Assembly (NCBI GenBank): GCA_964570205.1
Contig: CAZMXI010000044.1
Span: 1 to 29,417 of the forward strand
Source of the DNA: CAZMXI01 sp964570205
GTDB taxonomy: Bacteria; Planctomycetota; Phycisphaerae; Tepidisphaerales; Tepidisphaeraceae
Length of the DNA stretch: 29,417 nucleotides
Direction of reading: 5' to 3'
Part shown: positions 1 through 6,329 of the stretch, piece after piece
Layout: each line of letters starts with the position of its first letter
Numbering within the stretch: the first letter of the stretch is position 1
Notes under the pieces: generated by a model
Database searches by the model: none
Told to the model about the DNA's origin: nothing
The model's input: only the letters and a program-made list of their open reading frames with translations
Made by a program: the position numbers and the translations under genes

Positions 1-1536
1 TTCGGCGCTTTCGGCCAGAGGGAAAAGGCGGGTTGCCAACGTGAATGTCGTGGGTTCGAGCCCCATCACCCGCTTTTTTGAAGGCTCGGTGCCATTCGGT
101 GCCGAGCCTTGTCCATTTGTGCCAAGTGATGCGGCCGCAATGGCTTGCGCGAGCATCTCAATCGCCTTCCTCACCATGTCCTGATTCTGTTTGGGTGCGA
201 CAGAATTGCCATCCGATGCCTCGCCAAGCCCCTCTGAGCCGCCAGTTTTGTGCATTAGTTGTGCGGCTTTGTGCGGAGCCGGGGTCGATTTGCACGTGAT
301 GGGCGTCGGTTTTGGTGCCGGCGACGGGCTTTGTGAGGGAGCCTTGGCCGGGGCGAAGGCGGGGATGCGCGACAGCTCCTCGGCGATGGGCAGGAGGCGC
401 TCATCCATGTAGGTGTTCTCCGTCAGACGCGGGTCGGTGTGCCGCATGTGCGCCTGCCGGACGCGCTGGCTCATGCCATTGGCGGCCATCAGGGTGCTGA
501 GGGTCTTCCTCAGTGCGTGGAAGTCGACGAACCCGGTCTCCTTGCCGCCGCCGTCGATACCAGCGAGCTTGAGGTCCGCCCGGAACGCCTTCATGTCCGG
601 CACGGATGGAACCACACGATCAGTGGGCTGAACATCCTTGGGCTTGGCCTGGCGAAGTGCGGCCAGCAGTTCGGCATGGATGACAAGCGTGTCGGCCCGC
701 TTGGCCTTAGTGGCATCGGCCCGCAGATGAATCTGCGGCACCTTCGCATCCAGGTCGATGTCCCGCCACTGAAGGTCGGCGACCTCGGACCGGCGAAGGC
801 CGGCCCACACCGCCAGAAGGTAAGCCAGCTTGCGTCCCTGGCCGATGCGCCCTGCCTTTCGTTCGCCTCGCGGCGTGAGCTTGGCGATGGGCTGGCCCTT
901 GTTCTTCCCGGTGCGGACGATCTGCATTTCGAGGAACGGCCGTCGCTCGGCCGCTTCCAGGAGCTTGGTCACCTCGGCACCGGAGAGGCTGCGACGCGGA
1001 TGGTTCGGCTGAATGGTCTTGCGCTCAATCCGTTTCAAACTCGCCAGCGGGTCGATGTCCAGCCGCCGGGACTCCATGGCCCACTTGGTGAATGACTTGA
1101 TGGAACCGATGTACTCGTTCTGGGTGATGCCGGAGAGCGGCTCGCCATCCTGGCGCAGACCGGCGAGGAAGTTCTGAATCTTCACCGGTTCCAGATCCTG
1201 GAATCGCTGGGCGTTGATGCCATCGAGGATGCGCTTGATGCGGGTTTCGACCTGATGCACATACCAGTGTTCGCGTTTCCCCGACTTGAGCTTGACGACG
1301 AAGTCCGCCAGATGCTCCCTGACGGGCCGCAAGCGATGCTCCGTCAGCGGGTCGATGACGCCCTCCGCACGCCGTGCGGACTCGTTCTCCAGCCGCCGGC
1401 CCTTCTCCAGCGAGGCATCCTTGTCAGAGTAACCCTTCATCTGACGCCATTTCTGAGCCTCGGCGTCAAACCACGAGATAATCCACCGGGCGCCCTTTTC
1501 CTTCTTGTCGGCTGCACGCTTGAACACGGTTGCCAT
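1..1536 (-). CDS. int: Tyrosine recombinase/integrase (3' end beyond the window)
   Basis: Site-specific recombinase of the tyrosine (phage integrase) family, expected to integrate and excise the element. The frame is open from the ATG at 1536 to base 1, 512 codons with no stop seen. A purine-rich ribosome binding site (AGAGAGG) lies about 8 bases upstream. Catalytic residues read by hand: Arg248 in AGLRRSEV, His340 and Arg343 in HALRKT, His366 in MRHTD, and nucleophile Tyr376 in ENTYMD, at the usual ten-residue spacing from His366. The N-terminal 120 residues look like a core-binding/SAM-like domain. After Tyr376 there is an unusually long Pro/Ala/Lys-rich tail of over 130 residues that runs antisense through a tRNA 3' half (residues GLEPTTFTLAT). 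That pattern is common in integrases whose attachment site lies inside the gene. Family call is firm; the true C-terminus cannot be seen. Confidence 0.93.
   Translation of the reverse strand, partial: MATVFKRAADKKEKGARWIISWFDAEAQKWRQMKGYSDKDASLEKGRRLENESARRAEGVIDPLTEHRLRPVREHLADFVVKLKSGKREHWYVHQVETRIKRILDGINAQRFQDLEPVKIQNFLAGLRQDGEPLSGITQNEYIGSIKSFTKWAMESRRLDIDPLASLKRIERKTIQPNHPRRSLSGAEVTKLLEAAERRPFLEMQIVRTGKNKGQPIAKLTPRGERKAGRIGQGRKLAYLLAVWAGLRRSEVADLQWRDIDLDAKVPQIHLRADATKAKRADTLVIHAELLAALRQAKPKDVQPTDRVVPSVPDMKAFRADLKLAGIDGGGKETGFVDFHALRKTLSTLMAANGMSQRVRQAHMRHTDPRLTENTYMDERLLPIAEELSRIPAFAPAKAPSQSPSPAPKPTPITCKSTPAPHKAAQLMHKTGGSEGLGEASDGNSVAPKQNQDMVRKAIEMLAQAIAAASLGTNGQGSAPNGTEPSKKRVMGLEPTTFTLATRLFPLAESAE
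33..74 (+). other. att: Attachment-site core: 3' half of tRNA-Gly(GCC)
   Basis: Read on the plus strand this is the 3' half of a tRNA-Gly with anticodon GCC: anticodon loop TTGCCAA (33-39), 3' anticodon stem CGTGA (40-44), five-base variable loop (45-49), T stem and loop (50-66; stem GTGGG/CCCAT, loop TTCGAGC), 3' acceptor strand CACCCGC (67-73) and discriminator T74. No CCA is encoded. The 5' half is absent: bases 28-32 (GCGGG) cannot pair with CGTGA, and bases 1-32 show no D arm. Tyrosine integrases commonly use the anticodon-loop-to-3'-end part of a tRNA as crossover core, and the integrase gene overlaps this copy. I infer it is attP, or a junction with another element. Confidence 0.75.
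81..110. repeat. Inverted repeat next to the attachment core
   Basis: Bases 81-93 and 98-110 form a 13-bp stem (two G-T wobbles) with a four-base loop, seven bases after the tRNA-like core and a T6 run. It lies inside the integrase coding sequence. It may be an integrase or accessory-factor arm site, or a remnant of the terminator that followed the tRNA. Function is not known. Confidence 0.45.
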
Positions 1537-1583
1537 AACAACGACCTCTCTCTGAATCTCCAGATGATCCGTTCCGCGGGGGC

Positions 1584-1625
1584 CCGATCAAGGGCGGCGT
1601 TGAAAAAAAAGCCGCCCTTGATCGG
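1584..1625. repeat. Perfect 15-bp inverted repeat in the integrase leader
   Basis: CCGATCAAGGGCGGC (1584-1598) and its exact complement (1611-1625) flank a 12-base loop with eight consecutive A on the plus strand (eight T in the minus-strand, integrase-sense transcript). It lies between the zinc-ribbon gene and the integrase start, 48 bases upstream of the integrase ATG. The T run is in the loop, not after the stem, so it is not a classical intrinsic terminator for int-directed transcription. It may be a transcript-processing or attenuation structure separating int from the genes before it. Confidence 0.6.
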
Positions 1626-1658
1626 CCTGGGTGCGATGGAGCACCCTGCTCGCGGCGG

Positions 1659-1865
1659 TCAGTTATCGCCACAGGATGGACACTTACGGGTTCCGCAACG
1701 CGGACAGATCAGTCCAGGGTTGGGCTGCCCGCATCGGTAACAGAAGCTGATGCCGAAAGAGCCCGGGACACTCGGAGCATCCGGCAGGCCGTACTTGATC
1801 TTGGGCTCGGGTTCGGGAAAGAGCCGCATTTGAGGGTTGACCTTCTTCTTGGATTTGTCGTTCAT
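1659..1865 (-). CDS. Small zinc-ribbon protein
   Basis: A 68-residue protein starting at the ATG at 1865 with a GAGGTG ribosome binding site 5 bases upstream. The N-terminal third is basic (KSKKK) and the middle Pro-rich. The C-terminus holds three closely spaced Cys pairs, CYRCG, CPRCG and CPSCG, typical of a zinc ribbon or rubredoxin-like knuckle. It lies between the excisionase-like gene (30 bases upstream) and the integrase, all on the same strand, so it is probably co-transcribed with them. A role as an adaptor or DNA/RNA-binding accessory protein is plausible but not shown. I do not recognise a named family. Confidence 0.7.
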   Translation of the reverse strand: MNDKSKKKVNPQMRLFPEPEPKIKYGLPDAPSVPGSFGISFCYRCGQPNPGLICPRCGTRKCPSCGDN

Positions 1866-1895
1866 GTTTCACCTCGTCGTTGAAGGGAATGCGAT

Positions 1896-2165
1896 TTAGT
1901 TGGAGACACCGCCATTGAGGTTGACCGAGACGCCCAGGCGTCTGGCCTCGTTCATCAAGTGGTTCTCGATGGCGCTTCGGAGCCATCGTCGCGAACGTCC
2001 GATGGCGACGGGCTTGGGCAACTCACCGGAACTGGTCAGTCGCCAGACAGACCGGACGCTGATGTTGAGAAGAAAGGCAACCTGCCGGGCGTCCAACGCG
2101 AGCGACTGCTCGCGGTTCGACGGATTGCCGAGTTGAATGCTGTTGTCGATTGCTGCAGAGAACAT
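1896..2165 (-). CDS. Excisionase/AlpA-like helix-turn-helix protein
   Basis: An 89-residue DNA-binding protein. Residues about 22-70 (LALDARQVAFLLNISVRSVW, then a wing ending GRSRRWLRSAIENHL) match the HTH_17/AlpA/excisionase winged-helix pattern: a helix-turn-helix that recognises DNA, followed by a basic wing. The ATG at 2165 is preceded by a strong AGGAGG at 6-base spacing. It heads a minus-strand group with the zinc-ribbon protein and the integrase, as expected for a recombination directionality factor that assists excision. An 18-bp operator-like inverted repeat begins 32 bases upstream, suggesting repression by the XRE regulator. AlpA-type proteins can also act as transcriptional activators of integrases, so excisionase versus activator is open. 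Confidence 0.85.
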   Translation of the reverse strand: MFSAAIDNSIQLGNPSNREQSLALDARQVAFLLNISVRSVWRLTSSGELPKPVAIGRSRRWLRSAIENHLMNEARRLGVSVNLNGGVSN

Positions 2166-2196
2166 GTGAAACCTCCTGAAGACTCAGAGTTAAATC

Positions 2197-2214
2197 GTTC
2201 GCGTACATGCGAAC
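2197..2214. promoter_or_regulatory. Operator 1 (GTTCGC-N6-GCGAAC)
   Basis: Perfect inverted repeat GTTCGCGTACATGCGAAC, centred about 40 bases upstream of the excisionase-like start. It shares half-site sequence and 6-base spacing with sites at 2344 and 3570. Likely bound by the XRE repressor encoded at 3180-3557. Confidence 0.65.
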
Positions 2215-2343
2215 AGCGGATGCGTAAGCGAACGATGTCCTTGCTCGGAAGGCCACGGGGCTCATCCGAGATTCGTTGTGGCCGCCGCCGGCGTCTGCCT
2301 GACTGCGGGCCGTTGATGTTGATGACACTCAGGGAATCTTGAT

Positions 2344-2361
2344 GTTAGCTTACTTGCGAAC
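2344..2361. promoter_or_regulatory. Operator 2 (GTTAGC-N6-GCGAAC)
   Basis: GTTAGCTTACTTGCGAAC, a hybrid: its left half equals that of operator 3 and its right half equals that of operator 1. This mixed composition supports a shared recognition motif GTTNGC-N6-GCNAAC. It is 130 bases from operator 1 (start to end), so looping or control of a second start is possible. Confidence 0.6.
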
Positions 2362-2420
2362 ATTGTGAGCGGATTGCTTGGCGGCGAGCGGCGCGCATCA
2401 CCTCCTTCAGTTCGAGCCAA

Positions 2421-3131
2421 TTACGAGCGAAGTGGATAGGCCAGGTCAGAGATGCCGAATCGCGGGCGAAGCCGGTTCGCCACGTGAGGCGGCATGAACG
2501 ACCGTGAGTTTCGAAAATGGAGACGAACGAGACGGCCGATCACCTGGTCGGCCGGTGCGAGCATCCTCTCGGCAAGGCCGGGAATCAAAGCGCGTTCCCA
2601 CAGCGGCTCGACCTGGCGGTCCCCAGCGATCAGTCGCTCAATCGTTGGCTCCAGTTCCAGGCGCTGCATGCGGAGGATCTCGATGATGGCATCAAGCAAT
2701 TCGATCTCGGGCATGAGGAGACACGCGGCGAAATGGTCCGCCTGTCGCTCCTGCACGTCGTGTATCGCGGTGGCTGCGTGGCTGCCGGTCATGAACACCC
2801 GCGGCGAGTCGGCATGAAGCAGGATGTGCCCCAATTCGTGGGCACAGACAAAACGGAACCGGCGGTCATCCTCCGCGACAAAGGGAGCAATGGTGATCTC
2901 GCCGGTCAGGGGATTACCCAGGCCTTCCGCGTCGGGGACGATTTCGGAGACGACCTCGACGCTGAGCCGAAGCCCCATGACCTGCTCCACCCATGCCTCG
3001 ATCGGAACCGGGATAGGAATACTCGCAAGGCCGAGCCGCTCCCTGCACCAGTTCAGCGTCTTGGCGGATTCGATTTCGGCTTGCCGCAATCGCTGGTCGG
3101 GCTGGGCAAATGGTGATTTGCGTGTCTGCAC
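2421..3131 (-). CDS. immA: ImmA/IrrE-family metallopeptidase
   Basis: A 236-residue zinc peptidase of the ImmA/IrrE (peptidase M78) family. His98-Glu99-Leu-Gly-His102 (HELGH in FVCAHELGHILLH) is the zinc motif, and ERQADHFAACLLMP downstream supplies the usual third ligand region. I place the start at GTG 3131 because AGGAGG lies 5 bases upstream. An in-frame GTG six codons earlier (3149) has that site inside its coding region. It follows the XRE repressor gene by 48 bases on the same strand. In ICEBs1-type elements ImmA cleaves the repressor ImmR after DNA damage or quorum signals and releases int/xis; the arrangement here supports the same role. Its substrate is inferred from context only. 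Confidence 0.88.
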   Translation of the reverse strand: MQTRKSPFAQPDQRLRQAEIESAKTLNWCRERLGLASIPIPVPIEAWVEQVMGLRLSVEVVSEIVPDAEGLGNPLTGEITIAPFVAEDDRRFRFVCAHELGHILLHADSPRVFMTGSHAATAIHDVQERQADHFAACLLMPEIELLDAIIEILRMQRLELEPTIERLIAGDRQVEPLWERALIPGLAERMLAPADQVIGRLVRLHFRNSRSFMPPHVANRLRPRFGISDLAYPLRS

Positions 3132-3179
3132 AATCGCCTCCTGGTCCACGGACCGAAGTGCGGCCGGGACCGCATCATG

Positions 3180-3557
3180 CTACTTCTCCGTCATCCGCTT
3201 GGCATGGCGGATGAGTTGGTCCCATTGCTCGGGAGACAGCTTCCTTGCGGTGCGGAGGAATTCCGGCACCTTCTCGGCCGTGACGGCATCCTGAGAAGCC
3301 ACCTCACTGACGATGGCGTCGGGGCGACTCCATCCTGCACGCAGTTCCGCTTCGGGCAACTTGTAGGCTTCCGTCATGCGAAGCAGCAAGGCCTCCGACG
3401 GCGTGCGCCGGCCCTTCTCCAGATCGGTGAGGTGAGCTGGGGCAATGTCGAGGAGCTTGGCCATCTCGCGCAGGCCCTTGTTCAGGACCTCCACACGCTG
3501 TCGCCGCATGCGCTCGCCGATGGGCTCCGATGGACTGCCGGTTGCTTTTGTTGGCAC
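3180..3557 (-). CDS. immR: XRE-family (Cro/CI-like) repressor
   Basis: A 125-residue regulator with a helix-turn-helix at about residues 12-65 (GERMRRQRVEVLNKGLREMA, then LDIAPAHLTDLEKGRRTPSE), followed by a short C-terminal domain that could be the ImmA target. The start is GTG 3557: AGGAGT lies 6 bases upstream, and an ATG further upstream (3662) would put a consensus promoter and an operator inside the coding sequence. A sigma70-type promoter and an 18-bp inverted repeat overlap just upstream, so it very probably represses itself. The metallopeptidase gene lies directly downstream. It probably maintains the integrated state by repressing the excisionase-like/integrase genes. The symbol is used by analogy. 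Confidence 0.88.
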   Translation of the reverse strand: MPTKATGSPSEPIGERMRRQRVEVLNKGLREMAKLLDIAPAHLTDLEKGRRTPSEALLLRMTEAYKLPEAELRAGWSRPDAIVSEVASQDAVTAEKVPEFLRTARKLSPEQWDQLIRHAKRMTEK

Positions 3558-3569
3558 GTTACGACTCCT

Positions 3570-3587
3570 GTTAGCAATTAAGCTAAC
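3570..3587. promoter_or_regulatory. Operator 3, autoregulatory (GTTAGC-N6-GCTAAC)
   Basis: Perfect inverted repeat GTTAGCAATTAAGCTAAC, covering the -10 element and predicted transcription start of the repressor promoter, immediately upstream of its ribosome binding site. Binding here would block RNA polymerase directly. Confidence 0.75.
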
Positions 3588-3608
3588 GAACCTGTCCCGC
3601 GGTGTCAA
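3580..3608 (-). promoter_or_regulatory. Promoter of the repressor-metallopeptidase operon
   Basis: On the minus strand, a perfect -35 TTGACA (plus coordinates 3603-3608), a 17-base spacer and -10 TAGCTT (3580-3585). The -10 lies inside operator 3. Predicted start is near 3573, giving a leader of about 15 bases before the GTG at 3557. Confidence 0.65.
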
Positions 3609-3689
3609 GCATCTTCCTCGAAGATTTTGGCTGGCCCGCGAGCCGTGATAATCTCGCCCCATCGACTCTGACGAGTCGCGTCGTCATGT

Positions 3690-3885
3690 TCGCAACGCGA
3701 GCCTGATGCCGTTCAGATGGGACAGCACTCCCGGTAAACCTGGTCTCACCAATCAGGCTAAGGGCGGCGGATTCACCACCCGCCATCGTGCTGTGCCCGT
3801 AGAGCCGGATGCCATGAGAGTGGCTCGTCCGGTTCGACGGAGGCTCGCCGGAGCAATACCCCCACCAAGGGGCCAATCCCGGCGT
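3690..3885 (+). ncRNA. Group II intron 3' fragment with domain V
   Basis: Bases 3802-3835 fit group II intron domain V closely: lower helix GAGCCGGA/TCCGGTTC containing the AGC catalytic triad, two-base CG bulge (3826-3827), upper stem GCCAT/GTGGC and GNRA tetraloop GAGA. Upstream are compact hairpins, including GCCTGAT/ATCAGGC and GGGCGG/CCGCC. Downstream, short stems (GCTC/GAGC, CCCC/GGGG) could be domain VI. No reverse transcriptase and no 5' intron domains are present between this and the repressor gene, so it looks like a remnant, or a domain V reused in another RNA. Outer boundaries are approximate; domain V itself is well supported. Confidence 0.65.
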
Positions 3886-3989
3886 TCTATCCGATATCAG
3901 TTGTTCTTTGTTTACATTCACGAAATCGGGCGACAGGGACATGCCCCGGTGCAGCGGAATTCCGCCGCATTGGGGTCGTGTCGGCTGAA

Positions 3990-5020
3990 ATGGGTGACGC
4001 GGTGTTTCACCGCGAAATCCCTGCGACGGGGTCCGGTCCCAAGTCCTTGGGATCGTTCAACGTCGGCCGGCGTGGGGAGCTTGCGTCCTGGCGACAGGCG
4101 CAACCGGGCATTACCAGCCCGGCGATCGGTCCAAACGACCGACGGCGAAAAGCTCAACCACGAAAGGCCCGCAAGGGCTTGCCGGTGAGTTTCATCGGAG
4201 ACGGTGCCGAACCGCGAAATGCCATCGCTGACGGGTACGGGGGAGCTTCTGGTTTCTACCCCCGGAAAGCGTACGCGCCTGCGTACGGCGACTATGCCAG
4301 GGCGGGAGCCTTGGACATACGGCGATTGGCCCGAGGGGTCACACCCTCTAGCGACGTGACCGATGAGATGACGGTCGATACTAACCTGGGAAGGACTGCG
4401 ATTACCGGCGTGGTGGCCGGTGCCTGGCTTGGTTGGCCAGGTGATTCAAACACCGCAGTCTGGGAGAGTGCCGCAAGTAGCAGACCGCGTAAGCGGTGCG
4501 GCCGCGTGGCAAGGCAGTCACGAGGCCGTCTGCGTGCTGACGGGTGGTGCCGGGCACAATGCAACGACGAAAGCGGTGACGGGCGAATGCCCATCTGAAC
4601 GGGATGCCGGCCGGGAGGGAGGCGCGTGAAGCGCCTCCTTCCCTTCGGGCCGGCCTGTGGCAAGCGGCTGGCGGACTGCACGAGAGTTCTCCTGGCGGAG
4701 AGCTGTCGTGTGGCAGCGAGCAAACGAATGGAGCCGACGCCTTAAACGGGGATGGCGTCGGCAGTGAACGAAGGGGTTTCATTCTGCAACCGCTATGAAT
4801 TGCGGACGGTCAAGCTGGGAAACCAGCGGCCCGGCCGCGCCAAGGGCGGTGCGAAAGGAGGTTCGCGACAGGTTGAGTGGTTCAATGGATCAGGTTCAGT
4901 GAACTCGGGCCTCGCGGCCGGGTCGTGTCAACGGCCCTGCTGGGCCACAGGAGGTTTTGCGAAAGGTCAACAACGGCTTGGGTGGCTGCGCCGATAAGCA
5001 GCCACCAACCTTTGCTCTTT
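3990..5020 (+). ncRNA. Candidate large structured RNA (~1 kb), unrecognised
   Basis: No convincing gene lies here, but strong hairpins follow one another. Perfect stems: 3998-4014 (7 bp), 4037-4052 (6), 4104-4122 (6), 4126-4142 (6), 4238-4264 (6), 4270-4287 (7), 4333-4348 (5), 4733-4762 (9), 4933-4946 (5). Stem 4081-4103 has 9 bp, one bulged T and a GCGA loop; 4165-4180 has a GCAA loop; 4182-4198 has 7 bp with one wobble. The largest, 4606-4654, has 7 bp plus 13 bp around a four-base bulge. GNRA tetraloops appear only when the plus strand is read, giving the direction. Three stems between 4081 and 4142 are almost back to back. It ends in a terminator-like stem at 4981. It resembles the giant ornate RNAs of mobile elements (GOLLD, ROOL, HEARO classes) in style, but I cannot match it to any. 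Function unknown. Confidence 0.55.
4981..5020 (+). terminator. Terminator-like hairpin after the structured region
   Basis: Perfect 9-bp stem GGTGGCTGC (4981-4989) and GCAGCCACC (4998-5006) with an 8-base loop, followed by a T-rich stretch AACCTTTGCTCTTT. The tail is not a pure T run, so strength is uncertain. It separates the RNA-like region from the downstream gene and argues against a start at 4957 for that gene. Confidence 0.4.
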
Positions 5021-5064
5021 GTCATAAACTGAAGCAACCGGGCTTGGCGAGCGGATGCGAGGGC

Positions 5065-5685
5065 ATGTATCGGTGCGTGGCAAGCTCGGTGGAGGGTTTC
5101 GTGCAACAGGTGGCCGTGTCCTACCTGGGGCATGGCTACTGGTTTTACGTCGCCGGCCATGTGCCGGAGCACAAAGACCCCCTGATCGTGGATGAGAAGC
5201 TGGTGGATCGCTACGGCATCGACCGCTCGAAATGGGACCGGGCGCGACGGAAGAAGGCCGGCCTGGCGAACCTGCAATACATCCGCTTCGACCGGACGTT
5301 CCTGATGATGGCGACCGCGGGGCAGCACACCTTCTTCGAAGAAGAAGTGGGCTGCATTCGCGATGCACGCCGGGTGCCCATCAAGTTCGCAGGCTACTCG
5401 ATCAGCCATCGGGGCGGGCATCCGCACGTGCGTATCCAGCAGCCGGTGTACAACACGCTGAAGGCCTACTTCCTGGAGCAGGCGATTCGCACCCCGGCCG
5501 CAATCCTGGCCGAAGCGATGAGGGCTGTTCCCTTCGAGCCATATGCACCCGTGCGGCGGCAGATGTTCAACCTGCTGCGGGCGGTCAACCGGGTGAGGAA
5601 AACCGCCGGCATGAGCGAAGTGCCGCTGGATGCGGTGCGCATGCGCCGGGCGGCGATCCACGTGTTCGATGCGCCGGCCCCGTGA
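5065..5685 (+). CDS. Unrecognised protein next to the structured RNA
   Basis: A 206-residue basic protein with no domain I can name. I prefer ATG 5065 (MYRCVASSVEGFVQQ) because upstream in-frame sequence overlaps a terminator-like hairpin and reads as low-quality coding. The reading frame itself extends back to 4957. Visible features: a hydrophobic, aromatic core (VAVSYLGHGYWFYVAGHVPE), a basic patch (WDRARRKKAGLAN), a His/Glu segment (AGQHTFFEEE) and a Pro-rich C-terminal segment (LRAVPFEPYAPVRRQM) followed by Arg-rich helices. It resembles no transposase or reverse transcriptase. No membrane segment is obvious. It converges on ardA with three bases between stop codons. Its position directly after a ~1 kb structured region suggests an RNA-associated or replication-associated role, but that is inference only. 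Confidence 0.75.
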   Translation: MYRCVASSVEGFVQQVAVSYLGHGYWFYVAGHVPEHKDPLIVDEKLVDRYGIDRSKWDRARRKKAGLANLQYIRFDRTFLMMATAGQHTFFEEEVGCIRDARRVPIKFAGYSISHRGGHPHVRIQQPVYNTLKAYFLEQAIRTPAAILAEAMRAVPFEPYAPVRRQMFNLLRAVNRVRKTAGMSEVPLDAVRMRRAAIHVFDAPAP

Positions 5686-5688
5686 GGG

Positions 5689-6315
5689 TCAAGGGTTGGC
5701 GTCGAAGATGTGGACCTGGCCGTCGCACTCGAAGGTGATGATGTCGCCGGCATACTCCAGATCGCGGGCGATGCCTTCGTAGTCGATGTGATAGCGGAGG
5801 AATTCCGGCAGCTTGTTGATCAGGTCGCCGTAGCAGTCCTCGACGAATTCCGCGACGTAGTCCTCGATGCGGTCGAAGGCGCCACGGTATCCATCCTCCA
5901 TGTACCGGGTGGCTTCCTCGATGCCGGAGAGGCCGCCGAAGTGGGTGAGCAGTTCCGCGAACACTGGGCCGTGTTCCACGATCAAGTTGGCGGCTTCGGC
6001 CACCTGGGCGATGTCGGAGTACTCGTGCAGGTGGAGCGTACCGAAGTTCTCGTAATCGTGAATAGCCCATTCTTCAGCGACCGGTTCCCTGGATTCGGCG
6101 AGCATGGCGGCAAGCTCGGCGTGGATGGCGTCGGCATCCTGGTCGGCGTCAATCCAGCACCCGTGCAGTTCGCCAGCGTTGTAGTCGGCCAGGGAGGCGA
6201 CGTATATCCGAGGCGGGTATTTCGGGGTGGGCTTGGCCGGCGGCGGGATTGAATCCGCGGGGGTGGCGGCTTCGGTTGCGGCGGGAATCAGGTCATTGGA
6301 TTGCTCGGCTTTCAT
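5689..6315 (-). CDS. ardA: ArdA-family antirestriction protein
   Basis: A 208-residue, strongly acidic protein. After a 35-residue Pro/Ala-rich N-terminal extension comes the ArdA pattern: PRIYVASLADYNAGELHGCW, then WIDADQDADAIHAE and EEWAIHDYENFG. Family members mimic B-form DNA with surface Asp/Glu and block type I restriction complexes, protecting incoming conjugative DNA. I choose ATG 6315 because GGAGGA lies 5 bases upstream. The longer frame back to 6522 would translate a large hairpin. Its presence fits an element that moves by conjugation, although no transfer genes are in this window. It may also need to be tolerated by the element's own methylase/helicase defence system. Family call is confident; activity against a given enzyme is not. 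Confidence 0.9.
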   Translation of the reverse strand: MKAEQSNDLIPAATEAATPADSIPPPAKPTPKYPPRIYVASLADYNAGELHGCWIDADQDADAIHAELAAMLAESREPVAEEWAIHDYENFGTLHLHEYSDIAQVAEAANLIVEHGPVFAELLTHFGGLSGIEEATRYMEDGYRGAFDRIEDYVAEFVEDCYGDLINKLPEFLRYHIDYEGIARDLEYAGDIITFECDGQVHIFDANP

Positions 6316-6329
6316 GATGTCCTCCATCA

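Larger units (their letters stand above)
2166..2420. promoter_or_regulatory. Control region between the excisionase-like and ImmA-like genes
   Basis: A non-coding 255-base stretch upstream of the excisionase-like gene. It holds two 18-bp operator-like inverted repeats (2197-2214, 2344-2361) and one extra half-site, GCGAAC at 2228-2233. No convincing consensus promoter is visible. The weak candidate -10 TTTAAC (minus strand, next to the first operator) lacks a good -35. Nothing else is seen. Confidence 0.55.

Noticed and set aside
1..76. A complete tRNA gene at the left edge
   Set aside because: Only the 3' half from the anticodon loop onward matches. The preceding bases cannot form the 5' anticodon strand or D arm.
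439..1095. A 218-residue plus-strand reading frame
   Set aside because: It is antisense to the integrase, whose catalytic residues are all readable on the minus strand.
3978..4598. A 206-residue plus-strand reading frame across the hairpin array
   Set aside because: The composition is not protein-like. The sequence is dominated by RNA-type stems, other frames are equally open, and no ribosome binding site is present.
4606..4654. The 20-bp hairpin as an intrinsic terminator
   Set aside because: No T run follows on either strand, so it fits better as an internal stem of a structured RNA.
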